Of a stretch of DNA of 64,000 nucleotides, positions 46,422 through 59,309 are shown piece after piece. The notes beneath the pieces are model-generated. The model was not told the origin of the DNA. It saw only the letters and a program-made list of their open reading frames with translations, and ran no database searches. Made by a program: the position numbers and the translations under genes. The DNA is taken from the NCBI GenBank assembly GCA_030512295.1, contig JAULSR010000001.1, positions 1,488,001-1,552,000 of the forward strand. The letters are read 5' to 3'. The DNA is from Bombardia bombarda (Eukaryota > Ascomycota > Sordariomycetes > Sordariales > Lasiosphaeriaceae). Position 1 is the stretch's first letter. Each line of letters starts with the position of its first letter.

Positions 46422-47176
46422 TTTGAATTTGACTGGGTTGGTTGGGTGGGTTTGATGATGTTGTTGAAGGGAGTGAGGAGATGTGATTTGGGCATTCGTC
46501 CGTCAGGTAGCAGGTGATGGGTTTAGGGGGGGTTTTCTATTAAGTTCCATCTGCTGAATACCCTGTTTTTATTATGGCTGTTCTTACCCTTCCTTCCTTA
46601 GGGCGGTAAAATCAGCTTTGCTCTATATTTAGATATATGTACGATATAATTGCTGCTTTTCGTTTTTATTTGGGTTGAATGGTTGGGGAGTGGCTGGTGG
46701 TATATGGGAGACGCGGTAGCAGCGTCTTTTGTTTTCTTCTTTTCTCCCACAGGAGAGATGTCTGATGAGCTTGGGATTTTCGCATATCCAATCAATTGCT
46801 ACTAGAAATACAGGTGTGGCAGTTTTCTTCTTGCTAGGTAGGTACTGGCGTTTTTTAGTATAATGGATTGGAGCAGGTGGTTGAAAACAAATTCAGAGCT
46901 TGTTAACGACATCATCATCACGACTGGGGGGGTTTCGAGAGTTTATATCGATTTTTGGTTTCAATGGGATGGATGAATGGCTTCATACCATTTCCGAAGG
47001 TTTCCCATTGCATAAAACCAGTGGTGATCAAACAACCGCACGCCACGCTTTCATTCTCTCCTTTCCTTTCCCTTTTCCTATCTCTCCCGCTCGCCTTGCC
47101 CCCTTTGAGTCGGAGGGGCGGTAGTTAATAGTTCCCAAAGCTACTTATACACAGCACAACAACCCTGTTCAGTCCT
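46422..47176. other. Convergent intergenic region
   Basis: 755 bp of 3' flanks for the JmjC gene and the small minus-strand gene. G-rich then T-rich. No gene seen. Confidence 0.55.
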
Positions 47177-47635
47177 TTACAAGCCATCGCGCATGCTGGT
47201 GCCGTGCTTGGCCTTCTCCTCGGCGGCCGACTTTGTGCGCTCCTGCAGCTTCTTGATGGCCTCGGGGTCCGACTTTGAGCCGCTCTCGGCGTGGGACCGG
47301 TCGGCCTTTACGCTCTCCTCCGAGTCCGAGGCCAGCTCGGGCTTCCAGTGGCCTTGGCCCTTCTTCTGCTTGGCGAGCGAGTCCTGCTTGTGCTTGTCGA
47401 ACTTGTCGGGCTCGGGATCGCCTGGGGCGGGGGGATTGTTAGTTTTTTTGAGTTGTAGATTAGGAAAGATGGTAAGGGGGAGAGACGAACTGCTTGCGCT
47501 CTCCTTCAGGTTGAGGCGAGTGGTTTGTGTGAGGGTCCTCCTGGAGATGATGTTGGTGGTGGTGTTGCTGAGGAGGGTGGATGGCTGGCGGGCGGCACCG
47601 CGGAGGGTGGAGATGAGGACTCGGGAGGAGGACAT
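47177..47635 (-). CDS. Small probable mitochondrial protein, function unknown
   Basis: Two exons on the minus strand, 47491-47635 and 47177-47421, give 129 residues. The 69-nt intron has a good branch site (ACTAAC, about 22 nt before CCCCAG) and a weaker donor GTTCGT. The intron is a multiple of three and has no stop, so an unspliced form of 152 residues is also open. The N-terminus (MSSSRVLISTLRGAARQPSTL) is rich in Arg/Ser/Thr without acids, a typical mitochondrial targeting sequence. The rest is hydrophilic: DKFDKHKQDSLAKQKKGQGHWKPELASDSEESVKADR and a Lys/Glu-rich helix. I recognise it only as a type of conserved fungal mitochondrial protein, with no assigned role. Confidence 0.75.
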   Translation of the reverse strand: MSSSRVLISTLRGAARQPSTLLSNTTTNIISRRTLTQTTRLNLKESASSSSLPLTIFPNLQLKKTNNPPAPGDPEPDKFDKHKQDSLAKQKKGQGHWKPELASDSEESVKADRSHAESGSKSDPEAIKKLQERTKSAAEEKAKHGTSMRDGL

Positions 47636-50600
47636 GATTGCGGTTGATGATGATTTGGGTTGTTTTGTGGTTTGTTGTTGTTGCCGTGTAAGTGCGTGAA
47701 TGTATGTTTTGTCCCTGTTGCAGATGGAGATGGGAAGATGGTTGATGGAATTAATTGGATGGGATAATGTGGGAGAGAGTAAGTAAGGAGGCTTGACACG
47801 AGAGTAGATTTAAAAAGGGAGAGTTGAAAGGCTGATCTTCATCAACATAGTAGAGCTACCACTACGTATGACAATGCTGTGACGAGTGGAGGGGACGGGG
47901 AGGAGGAACCAAACTTGGTGCTTGCTTCGGCTCGGCGACTACACCATGCAGTGACGTCACTATGCAGCCAAACACCAATCCCCATGTCGCGCTTTCGCAA
48001 CACGCACCACCACGATATTCCCTCATGGCATGTGAAGATATAGGCTCATGTCAATTGATGCGTGCAGTTATTACTTGCATGGAATATCAAGTGTCTATAT
48101 CTTTGTGCTAATATTGCTTTCATTTATTCGACGTTTTACTAATCATTGAACCATCGAACAGCAGTGATGATCGGATAAGGTGCAGTGCCTTAATTCTGTA
48201 GTTGGACGAGGGCGCTTTCCATGGTCTACTTTGTGGATACCCTGACGCTCACTGACGACGAGAAAAGACAAGTGGAACCTAATCACGTCCAAGCAGCCAT
48301 GGCATATTGGAAACGACCATGAATTGCCAGCTGGAGCTCAAAAAAAGGTATGGATTTACCCGAATCCAGTTCATGTTGAACAACTGTCAAGCAATGCATT
48401 CGTGTGTATCAGGTAGTATCAGATTCATGGTGATGTTTAGCGGGGTGGTAGCTGAAGATTGATTGTGAGACTGGGTTGTCTTTGTTTCCAGCCTCGCAAT
48501 CTGACGCTCACATATACGCCTTGAAAAGGAGAGAATCGAAGCGAATAGAGTTCATTTACCTAAAATGCTCTATACTTGTGCTGATATCATATAGGTACAG
48601 CCATACTACATTTCTCGAATACCATACGTTCTGGTTGTTTCTAGCACGTCGGTTATATCTCCATGTCAACAAAACACCACATCTTCCATCCCGGTGTAAT
48701 CTCTCTCTTCCCCTCCGAATCGAGACCAGTTTCACACATAGATGCCCACTTTGGCAACAGATAAGCCGAAGAATGTTACAACTCATTGCTATTACATCCA
48801 GCCCCCAAAGACTCCAGACGACACACGACACACGACACACGACACAAAGCACAACCCCCAAATGGCACAGCAGCACCCTAGCCAGGCCTGGGTAAGGGAT
48901 CGTCGTCGTCGTCCCATCTCTCCTTAAAACAATCACATGGTATCAGTAGGTAAATGGTTGCGTTGCGTTTCAACCTATGAGAAAGTCTTCCGCGATGTAA
49001 AAGTCCCTGGCCAAGTCACAAGGGCGAATTGAGTTGCAATAATACACGTGTGTTCCAAGGTATTCGCCAGTTGGTAACCCATATTTTGGCTTTCAGCCAC
49101 CCGTAGCCTATGTCGAGAAATGCTCTGGGGCGCGCTCCGGGCCGATAATGCATGTTCGGTGCGGTAAGGTACGGTGTAGACTAATGCGGTCGCGGCCCCA
49201 CTCCGGGACGCGGCGGGCAGCCGGGACAATTTGGTTATGTATGTAAATAATACGGTCCGGTGGGGGAGGGGGTTAATAAGTGAGAGAGGAGACTGACAAG
49301 GGAAAGGGGAAGCGAGCGACCAACCAAGCAATGCAATCAATTCAAAACAGAGCACAGCCATTCTGTGATCCATCCAAGCACCCAACACCGGGAATCATCC
49401 GACCACGGCAGAATTCCGACCTCGCCGTTTCATCTATCACTAAGTGCCGGCTGGGTATCGTGTCTCTTATTCTTTCCCACTGAGAGAAACCTGTTGTTCC
49501 GCCACGTCCAGACTGGCCTAGTGACCATCATTAGTGAGTGCTGGTGACGAGATCAGCTGATGAATACCTCGCCGTCTCTCTATATTGATCAAATGTCTCG
49601 CCACTTCTGCTTGCTGCCCTTTTTTGCCGAGAATCCCAGAAGCTTCTCAACTCTTCTATTGCCAATTGCCAGCTTAGCACAGCCAAACCCGTGACCTACC
49701 CCTGATGCAAAACATTCCATCACCGAGGAAAACGGGTCGTCAAGCAAATGGAATTCAGCCAGATAGCCAGGCACTGCCCGCACCGTTTTCCCCGTCGCCC
49801 TGTCGCCTCGCCCGATCCGCTGCGCGCACCAAGCTATATTCTTAGAAAAGGCAAGCTGAGAGCTACGGGACAGGGCGTGTGAGCTATCCACACGGACCGA
49901 AAATGAGAGCAGCACGAGCCGGGCTGCAAGGGACAGGGCAAGCCAAGGCGAAGTCAGGGCAAGCCAGGGCAGGGCATGGGCATGGCGGCGCAGGTGGTTC
50001 GCAAACAGGCAAGCAGGCAGGCGCCAGATGTGATCAGGAGACGCACGCCCACCCGCCCCGCCACGGAGGGAGACGAGGGAGGAGGAAATGGAAGATGAGC
50101 GGAAAACGGCGGAGCCGGCCGTTTCCCTCCGTGGGGATTCGTAGACAGGGGTGTGGGTGACCGATGACTGACTTGCACACAGCTTTCCTCCTCCGAAGCA
50201 AAACCAGAGACAGAGACAGAGACATGGCAGACTCAGCCGATGGCCCAGAGCGTCTTGTCTTGTTGCCCCGAGTTTGCATCCCCGCAATAAGCAGCAGCAG
50301 CGGCACCGGCAGCTCGCATTGCATCCATACATCGGGAGAGACAACAGATAGTCCCACGTAACTCTGGGGAAAGCTGCTGCTGGTCGCTCGGTCGGTCGCT
50401 TCGGTCAATCGATCGGTTGGTCAGCCAGTCGGTCGGTGGCTTGGTTTGTCAAAAGTCTTGTCGGCCCGCCGCACAGCTATGACCCATTCCGTTTCGTCTA
50501 GAACGTTGGCGATAATCCAAACCCAGCCTTCTTTCAGTGTTTTTTTTCTCGATATGTATCAAGAGCCATCGAGAATGCTGGAATATCGATGCAACTTGCA

Positions 50601-51633
50601 GCATCCTCCCTCCCTCTGAAAGGGAAGGAACCGTGCCGCAGTTGCAGCACAAGCGACTGCGAGCTGCCTACTGCCTGCCGACCTACCTACATGCACAGTT
50701 GGATCTACCCTAAGCCATAGCCATGCATTGCACGCCGCTCAACACCTTTACCGTACGCACATTTCCATCCCTCAGCATCCCGGAGGAAGGACAGACAGGA
50801 TCGCGAGAGGGCGGCGGCGGGCGGCTGCGAAGCTGCGGCGATGAGCAGAGACTTGGCGACCTCCCTCACACACACTCTCTCCCTCCTCCTAACTTGGACG
50901 AGTGAGGTGACAGGAGATTCATTATCTTTCCTGTAGCTCTCGACAGGGAAAGTAGCGGTGTGTGGCAGTGTTCGATGCGCAGTCGCCGCCATTGGCTCGG
51001 CTTCCCAACTCCCTCATGCACCTTCATGGTTTCTCTGTCTAGCCCCTTTTGGGTTGAATGGAGGGTGGTGTAGCACGTTAGGTACCGAGGATACCTAGCC
51101 CGAGGTATTCTAGGTCTTTCAACGCCTTCTTGTTAACGACAAGGGATGATAGATTTTGCCGTAGGCAGGAGATGGGCAAATCGAATCGGCTGCCCGCACG
51201 CACCCCAACCTTAGATCTGTCTCTGTGTCTCACAGTGCGGGGAGGAACGGACTGTTGTTGCTTTTTTGTCGAGGCCTTGTCAACGGCGGCGGGCGGGCTT
51301 CTCCTTGCAAGACTGGCTCGAAGTTTCCACTGGGCCTTCTGTTCACACTACTACCACCGTTCCGTCTGCATTTTTTTCATACACTAAAATATGCAATACC
51401 ACCCACAGTATGTAATGTACGGAGTCGAGGGCAGGCAGTGTGCACGACAGTACCGTAAAACCCACACACCCACACAGCCCAGATGGTGCTCCGTGAGTTG
51501 CTGCAGGTAACGCAATTCAAGCAATGCAAGCTTCCGCTGCAGCCAGAGAGTGACAATTGCCTCCCTCCCTTCCCTCCCCCTTGGCGAGAAATAATTAATT
51601 GCATGTTCAGAAATCTGGATTTCTCACGCGACC

Positions 51634-51666
<33 letters not shown>

Positions 51667-54600
51667 TGCGTGGTGAGGGTGTTAGCTGTGTGGGGGTGCA
51701 GAAGACCACCAATGCAGCTATTAACGGTTTTCTCGTCTGTTCTGCTTCGGCTCTTTTCCTTATTTTTCCCTTTCCGCATATGACTTTTCAACATGCATCA
51801 ACCCCAAACGATTCGGGCACATCTTTTGGGAGGGGAAAGGGGAGTGAGACGGAGACGACGGAGACGGGGCGTTGGGCCGAACGGGGTTTCTGGTCGGTTT
51901 CCTGCATTGAAGCAACAGCCCCAGCCCCTGCTTCTTCTTTCACTTCCCTGGTCCCAGATGCAGATGAGGGGGGCTCACATAAACCGCCCGCTTAAGGCTG
52001 TGTGCTTGGGTTTCAAGGGGAATGGATGAACCCCTCGCCTCGCCCCAGGAACAAGAAACGGAAACAGTAACAGGCGACACAGTCAGCAACAGCAAGCGGT
52101 AGCAACAACAGCCAGCATCTTGCGACTTCTTTGGTGATTCCCTGGGTTTTCTTCAGCCACCCACGCAACGCTGAAGGAGATCTCCACAGATAATCTCCCC
52201 ATCGGGCTCTCATCGAACAGATGTCGTCCGCTACTAAAATAGCTTTGTTTGACTTGTTCTCCCCCCGCCGCCCCCGCCCTGGAGCGTCCCAAGACCGGTA
52301 ACTAACAAAAACCACCACTTGGACGTTGTCTGCCCAATCGTTCGTGCTTCTCCAGCCGCTTTAAATGCATAGCGTGTGTGTTGCGAATTCGCTAGAGGCT
52401 GCGGATGTGCATTTGACGTCCGGTCGATAAGTTGGATAGAGAGATTGGTCAAGCCCACAAGAGAGGAAATTGATAAGATCACAAGATATTCATTCCCAAT
52501 GCAATGAACTGACCCGAAAGTAAAAACTAAGGGATGAATGGGCAGATGACATCGGGAGGGCCCACAATGCTAAACAGTACATGTGAGCTACACGTGTAGA
52601 GCCAGAAAGTGTTGAATAGGGTACATTGCGCATCGCACTGTGTTGAATGATGGGGAAGAGACGAATTCGCCCCTTTTCGTCACCCGTCGCCCACCACCAC
52701 CCCGCCCTCTAGACGAGCCTAGCGTGGTGGGGGGTTCCGAGGCAGGCAGGTCAGGTACTTGCGAGTATCCGTTCTCCTAGTTTTGTTCTAGTGAATTGCG
52801 TCAAACGATCAACGAACCACAAGGGCCAGCGGTCAGTTGGGTATCATCGAATTCGAAAATCGCCCATGCAACTTTGCACATCCGGCTGAATCCCTTATGG
52901 GCTATGGGCTGCACCAATGGACGATCGATCCTGTATCTTTTTCGTCTTGTCTGCCTTTACATGGTGCACTAGATGCGGAGCGGCTGACGACAGGTGATCC
53001 TGCGATCTCTCTCTTGATCGTCTTTTCTTCCTTCCCCATGAGGCGGCTGCTGGAGCAAGCCGAAGGTCCCATCTGAGCCAGTCGTTGAGGTCAAGACTAG
53101 GCAAATGTAAATGGACACGGATACTTGCAGCCGCCTGCCTGCAGGGCGCACGCAGACAGGCAACATGGCTGGGAAAGCATGGCAGCATTGGCAAAAGTCG
53201 AGCCCAGAAGCAGAGCGCAAACAGACAAAAATGCTAGCTGGGACGTTATCAGTCCGTATCCCGCTGATGGCATTCATTGCCCAGAAGAACCTAATGCAGG
53301 TAGGTAGGTATGTAGGCGACAGATAGGTCGGGCTGGAAGGCCAGAGGCGAGCAAGAGGTTTCCATGGGACGAAGGGTTTCTGACGCCAGCGTCACACACG
53401 CCAATCGGTGGCGAGAGCGCTTTTCAACAACATGGGAGCATGGCTTCTTTCCATCGCCCCTCCTCGAACATGACGGGCAGAGACAAGGCAGATAAGACCC
53501 TGAGACATGAGGGCCTCTCCGCGGATGTGTTATCGGATCTGCGGGGTGTCCGTAGGTTCGTTGGCTGTTGCTCAGTACCGTACTGTACCCGGCTCGCCTG
53601 GTAGCGCCGTCACCTCTCAGGTTCAAAATATGGATCCGTAACCCCTCTGTTGCCTTCGGGAAGCGTCTGACAACGACGGGTCCGTGGCTAGCGTAGCAAC
53701 GCAAACTGTGAACTGAATGAGGTGCCACTGCCAGTCCATGATGGAGAAGGTTGGGACTTGGAAAGCCTGTAGCGGGGTTGCCCTGTCCCAAAAGTCCAGA
53801 CTCTAGGCCCCAGGCCACCGAGGATTCAAGCTACACTTGACAGGAATCGGTATTGGTGCGACCTAAGGCCTGTAGTGTCCCGAATGTGCTCCCGTGTGAC
53901 GGTAACCAAATTGTAGAGACCGGGTTTTCCATCTGATGAAGAACGAGAACAAGACCGGCGACGGAAGGTCTGGTAGAGATGTCGGTCTCGAGTTTTGGCT
54001 CGGCGTCAGGGGTGGTGTTTTACAGCGGGTGGCAGCTAGGTAGTGAGCCATTGGGTCGCCAGTCCAGTCAAAGCGTCCATGTTCCCGTCATTCCCAGTCC
54101 GGGTCGCCAGCGCTGGAATTGGACACGCTCGTCCCAAGGCTGGAGCCCACCCATAGACCGACCATTCAGGCCACCGCCCTGCACTTAGTGCAAAATTATG
54201 CACCTCAACCGCCTGCAGAAGCGTAATAACGGACATGGTCCAGGCCAATTGCGCCGGCGCCAGTTTCAGCGCTGCGGGCTGCCCTGCAGTGTTCGAATGG
54301 GCGACTTTGTGCTGCCGCTCTCTCCGTTCACCATCACGAGGCCCTTTTGGGATACAGACGGACGTCTCGAGCCAGACAGCCCAGACAGGGCAGACAGGGC
54401 AAGCCATCTGGACCAGATGATGCGCCCGCAGTGAAACCCTTGAGATGCAGTAGCTACTTCGTACCCGCACACCAGAATAGGATCCCCCTCCAAGCCACAC
54501 GCCGACCGGGACCTAGACGGGCAAGCTTGCCAGAGCCAGCCACGGCGGCACATCTTTGATCTTCTTATTGCCAAATGATAATAGTCGAGAGTGAAGGGCG

Positions 54601-55601
54601 ATTGAGCGGAGTGAAAGGGCCATTGTGTCGAGCCACGTCGGAGATGGGAGCCGTGGACGAATCTCGGGTGTGGTGGATGGCGATGGACCTAGCGATGGGG
54701 CAGTGTGGCTGTCAAAGTCACCAAGTCACCGCCGTGTGGACTTGAACGCACAGTACCAGGTCCGTAACAGCGCTGCTACCTGGCGGTACATGCCCTCATG
54801 CCCTAACCAGTCGGTACAGGCCTTGCACAGCTGTGACTGGACGCTCAATCCAGCCACCCAACACCAGAGAGAGAGAGGTCCACACCGTCAGAGCCGTTTT
54901 CGGCACTGGGTGACTCTGACTGGCCCGGTGCGGTAAATAAATGGATGCACAAAGGAAACGCCAGCCAAGATTGCACACAACACCAGACCACGCGGGGCTA
55001 GCCCGCTTTTCGCCTAGCTTCAAAAAGTCAGCCAATGACAATGAAGTTGGACCCACTTCTTGACGCTGGTCTCGCCACCCGTTTCTGCGAGCGGAGTGGC
55101 CAGTGCATCCTTCTCTGGGGGGTCCTGCCTCTCTCTTGCATTAGACCCCAGTAGCGTCCCCCCATCCACCCTCCATCTTGTCGCTGTCCAACACTTCGCC
55201 TGCTCCGATTGCTCCCCGTCCCTCCTCCTTCGCCTCTTTCCTATTTACCATCTTCCCCATCCACCAACCTTACCAACCTTACCAAAAGCTTCCCCTCCCG
55301 CCGAGACAGACCGCATCTTCGACCTCGATTTGCTTCAGCCACCACCTAACCTTTTCGCCTCAACACCATTAACCTTACCCGACCACGTCGCCATTACCTG
55401 CGCAATAGTTCAACACGACTCCGCTAATTTAGCTTTCATTGTTATTGTTTCGGCTTTAATAATACCGCAAAGCTCGGCTCGCCCACAATAAAGCACACCA
55501 CCCACCCACACCTTAACTTATCTCCCCTTCACCCACGGATTCGCCTTCCAAGACGATTTTACCCTCGCCGACTGCATTTATTTTGTCGCCTACCAATCAT
55601 A
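47636..55601. other. 8-kb region without a supportable gene
   Basis: The largest gap in the window. Open frames are short or low-complexity, and the longest (49589-50344, minus) is Cys/Ser/Leu-rich with no family resemblance. Many short tandem repeats occur, including (CCAG)n at 51635-51666. The last 500 bp (about 55140-55600) are C/T-rich and look like the leader of the next gene. A tRNA-like relic at 54727-54787 is discussed in the findings. The region could be a large promoter or hold noncoding transcripts. Confidence 0.5.
51635..51666. repeat. (CCAG)n tetranucleotide repeat
   Basis: About eight tandem CCAG units in the gene-free region. No associated gene. Confidence 0.85.
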
Positions 55602-56289
55602 ATGTCTGCGTACTACCACTATAACGCTCACCAGCAGCATCCAACACCAGCGACAGCGTCGGCCGTGTCCCACAGCCACCATGGCGGGCGAAATCGGAGA
55701 GCGCCGAGGCTATCCGTCTCGCAAAACTCGCACAAACAATTCCGTGGAGTCAGGAGTATGAAGGAGCTTAACGAAACCGCGTCCCTCAACGCCTTTCGCG
55801 TCAAGTTCGAGGCCTGCCGATCCTTTGACCTCGACGATGACTGGGAGTTCTGCCCGACGCTGTTGACAGAGAGCGATGTGAGTTACACATGACTGAACAA
55901 TGATCCAGTCCGTGCATGAGCATGACATGGATCAGTGTGTGTGTTTGCGCTTGGGGACCTCTGGACTGACAAAGCCATTGAAGCGCGAGTCCGTAAACAG
56001 CTCATCGTCAGAGCGGTCGTCGCTGGCGAGCAACTCTCCCCAGCACTCGCCCACGCAGCAGCCCACCACTGTTGCCTCGTCCTTCTCGCTTAACTCGACC
56101 TCTCCCGCTTTCATCCCGCCGACATACCAGAGTCACCAGTCGAGCCTGAAACTTCATCAGCCCTCTGCCACACGGGTCCGCAATGCCATTCCCATCATAA
56201 ACCCTGCCACCGGCCTCAACATGTCCAGCCCGCCTCCATCGGTATCCCCCGCCAGGATGCAGCCGCAAACTATAGGACGACGGTGGTAG
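55602..56289 (+). CDS. Conserved filamentous-fungal protein of unknown function
   Basis: Two exons, 55602-55877 and 55984-56289, with a 106-nt intron (donor GTGAGT), give 193 residues. I recognise the pattern of a conserved Pezizomycotina protein but know no function. The parts likely to be conserved are the basic RRAPRLSVSQNSHKQFRGVRSMKEL, the acidic FDLDDDWEFCPTLL, a Ser-rich stretch (SSSSERSSLASNSP), HQPSATRVRNAIPIINPATG and the C-terminus SSPPPSVSPARMQ ending RRW. Probably mostly disordered, with several possible phosphorylation sites. The acceptor is uncertain: CAG at 55935 or AAG at 55974 would also keep the frame, but the AAG before 55984 lies best relative to a CTGAC branch site. Very long upstream and downstream flanks suggest a heavily regulated gene. 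Confidence 0.72.
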
Positions 56290-57224
56290 TTGGCTGTGGT
56301 CTCGCTGCTGTGACGCGTTAGCGAGATCCAAGCCAATCCAAAAGACAAAAACAAAAACCGCCGCCGTCGCCGTCTTTGCACAAAATCCGACTGTAGAATC
56401 TACCGTTCTTCCAGTCATGCAGCTGTTCCATCTTGGCGGGCACCGACACACAAAAGTAGCTGGCATCGATTTCTCTCCTCTCTCCTCTCCTCTCATCTCT
56501 CTTCTCATCTCTCAACCCAGCAGGCAGGGCACCCGACAAACCAAAAACTATTGCGGGGTCGACTGGATTCTTCGACTTCCTTGGCGCAAACCCATTCTTT
56601 CGATATCCCAACCTGTACAAACAACACCCTTAATCGACATAAGCTTCTTTTGTTTCTCAAGCGACAAATTTTTGACATTTTCGGATGGGCGCGATGAAAG
56701 ATATTAACCTCGATACCTCTTCCGTTGTTGTTTATTCGATACCAAAAAATAATTCGGCTGCCGGTGTTTATTTATCTCCTTTCCGACCTTGAAAGATGGA
56801 GGGCTGCTTTGATTGCGATACGAATGGGCGTTTTTATAATCCAGACTGGTGGTTTTGCATCATATCATGACACACTAAACTACTAATCACAGAGGGGTGT
56901 AATTATCTATTTTTGCATCGGTGTCTTACGGCGGGGAGTTTTTCCTTTTTGGTTTCTTTACATTGGCTTGGCCTTCTCGTCCTTTTGTTATTTTTCCCGA
57001 TACCATACACAACTAACAACAAATCTGGGGTTTGGGGTGTTTTGTTTGTGTGTCTCAGCAAAGAAGCGGCGACTTCGCAAATCAACATGATAAAAGTCAT
57101 AACGGTCACAATGGGTCTACGAGTTCATTTCCAGAGAAAAGAAATTATTCGACATATAGAACGAACGACTTTCGATGGGGGGAAGGTGTTTTTGTTAAGG
57201 AGCGCGGAACGTTTTGTGGAAAGA

Positions 57225-57240
57225 GGGGGGGGGGGGGGGG
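57225..57240. repeat. 16-base G homopolymer
   Basis: Uninterrupted G run in noncoding sequence. Its exact length is likely unreliable in sequencing. Confidence 0.9.
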
Positions 57241-57760
57241 TCTCGGTCAGGGCGGCAGGTCATCAAAGGGGACGGGTAGGTCTTTTTTGTGTTTGCAACC
57301 TGGTACTAGGTGTGTTCTCGACCTTACTTGGGGGGTGTCTACATTGGCGGGTGGGCTATCTTGGGAGCGGGCGCAGGTGGGGTCCAATGGCTGGCAAAGA
57401 ACATTGCGGGTTTTTGTGGTCGTTGTCGCGCGTCGCGGAAAATCTTCTCTGAAATCGCAAAGCTGGGTGTGGGATTTCCGGAACGGGATTGGGGACATGG
57501 AGGGGGAGTTGGTTCATCATAGTACGGGGGTTTTCTTATTATTTTTTGTGTTTGATTTGGTTGTTTTTTTTTGTTTTCGTTGTATCAAAGGTTGATGGTT
57601 TGGCGCGTACCCATCTATGATGGATGGGTTCGCCGTTCATCTTTTTATTTTGACTCTGAATCTTTTTTTTCTTTTTTATTCGGGTGTTTTCTTGTCTTTT
57701 GTAGGGATTTGCATCTTTTCTCTCTATCTCTCATGGCTCTAGCTCATTCGGATACCTGTT

Positions 57761-57787
57761 CGGTCGGTCGGTCGGTCGGTCGGTCGG
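57761..57787. repeat. (CGGT)n tetranucleotide repeat
   Basis: About six and a half tandem CGGT units, followed by GCGTGCGTGCGTG. Confidence 0.85.
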
Positions 57788-58114
57788 CGTGCGTGCGTGT
57801 ATGTGGTGTGTAGGGGTCCTTTTTTTTTGGTGGCGTGGAAAAAAAGACTTTTACCACTTGTTGGTTAGTTTTCTCTCTTGTCTTGAAGATACCTTGATTT
57901 ACTACTTCGTATTTTAGCGTATCTTTTGGGGTTGGGGGGAAGTGACTGGCTTGTTTGGGTGCAGACGGCTGGCTGGCTGGGCTTGGTTTCCGGGAGGGTT
58001 TTGGTCTGGTTCAAAGCATATTTTTCCACTCGGGAAGAGAGAGAAATTTCATATCATATGAGAGGCGAGCGCGCGTGTCGCTTCGTCCTTCTCTTGTTCT
58101 TCAAAATATTTGTG

Positions 58115-58116
<2 letters not shown>

Positions 58117-58193
<77 letters not shown>
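58117..58193. repeat. (GT)38 microsatellite
   Basis: 77 bases of perfect GT dinucleotide, the longest simple repeat in the window. Able to form Z-DNA and likely to vary between strains. Confidence 0.95.
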
Positions 58194-58197
<4 letters not shown>

Positions 58198-59309
58198 GTG
58201 AAGTTTGTTCATATGTTTATGGAATGTCTGATTAACTGTCTACACTAAGGTTGGTTTGTTATGTCGAGGGGGGATTTGGGGGAAGATGAACACAATGATG
58301 ACGAGGATGATGACGATAGCAAGATTACGACAGAACGAGATATATATATTGTATTGCGTAATGATCGTTTATCCATTGGACTGGGACTGGACGGGGCTGG
58401 TTGCCCATTTATGATGTGTGTCTCGGACTTGACATTCATGATGAGAATGAGTGATGACCAGCGAGAGATAAGGTCAGGTGATGTGATAAATAACAATACC
58501 ATGTATGAAAGTCTTGGTATTGTATTCGCCGGGTCAATGATAGTGTGAAAGGAAGCAAACTAATGGGGTACTTTATAAAAGGTTATCGTTACACAATCTA
58601 CAAAGCTATCACGGAATCGAGTTTGCCCATCTTCATACACAATCTTACCTGGTCTCAGGAACAATATGTTAACTATCTGTTTACATATTGTATACCTACA
58701 CCAAGAGATAACGTGTTATTATGATAGTTTGAGCAGAGTTGAGCCTTTGTATTTCCCCTTTCTCCATTTACAATTCGCAAGATAAGTTCTCTATATACAT
58801 CCACCAAAGTACTGAGTATCTGATATAACGTCTAGATACCTAGCCAATCGACAGCGAAATTGTCAAGGCTTTATCCACCAGTCTTCCGGTATGTCACTTA
58901 TGCTAAAATGGATAGAGATTGGATGAGTCGTCGAGGTGTTTGTCTGGTCCCCCAAAAGACCACGTCATGCCACGTTTTCCCTACTTCGTCCTATCTATAC
59001 AAACTAGTTTGGCATGCCAGTAGAGATGGGACGAAGATAAGCAGAGGAAGGAGCATGGTCAGTGTGCCCGATGTTTGCGACGAAGGCCTGCTGCCTGCCC
59101 AAGAAGAAGCTTCAGTCAATGAAATTCCCAAACGAATAAATATCTTGCAACCGGCAAGCATTTGCTTCCACCTTTCCACCCCTCCAACCTTCCACCACTG
59201 CCGGGTGGGCTTTTGCAAAATAATTACGGCTGCTGCTGGCCGCAACTTGCCGTTTCCTTCTACAACTCACCTCCTGTCGCTATTCTTCTCTCGCCACCGC
59301 GCTTTCAAC

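Larger units (their letters stand above)
56290..59309. other. Long G/T-rich region downstream of the 193-residue gene
   Basis: 3.0 kb. The plus strand is strongly T- and G-rich from 56600 to 58250, with a 16-base G run and a 77-base GT run, both listed. It could be a long 3' UTR or a noncoding RNA. Reading frames here are repeat-driven. No gene supported. Confidence 0.5.

Noticed and set aside
49589..50344. 251-residue minus-strand frame in the gene-free region
   Set aside because: Compositionally biased, no recognisable domain, and overlapped by other equally long frames.
53575..53640. Possible A- and B-box (TGGTAGCGC, GGTTCAAAA)
   Set aside because: The boxes are too close and no cloverleaf can be drawn.
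57926..58248. Frames ending in repeated Cys-Val
   Set aside because: They only translate the GT microsatellite.
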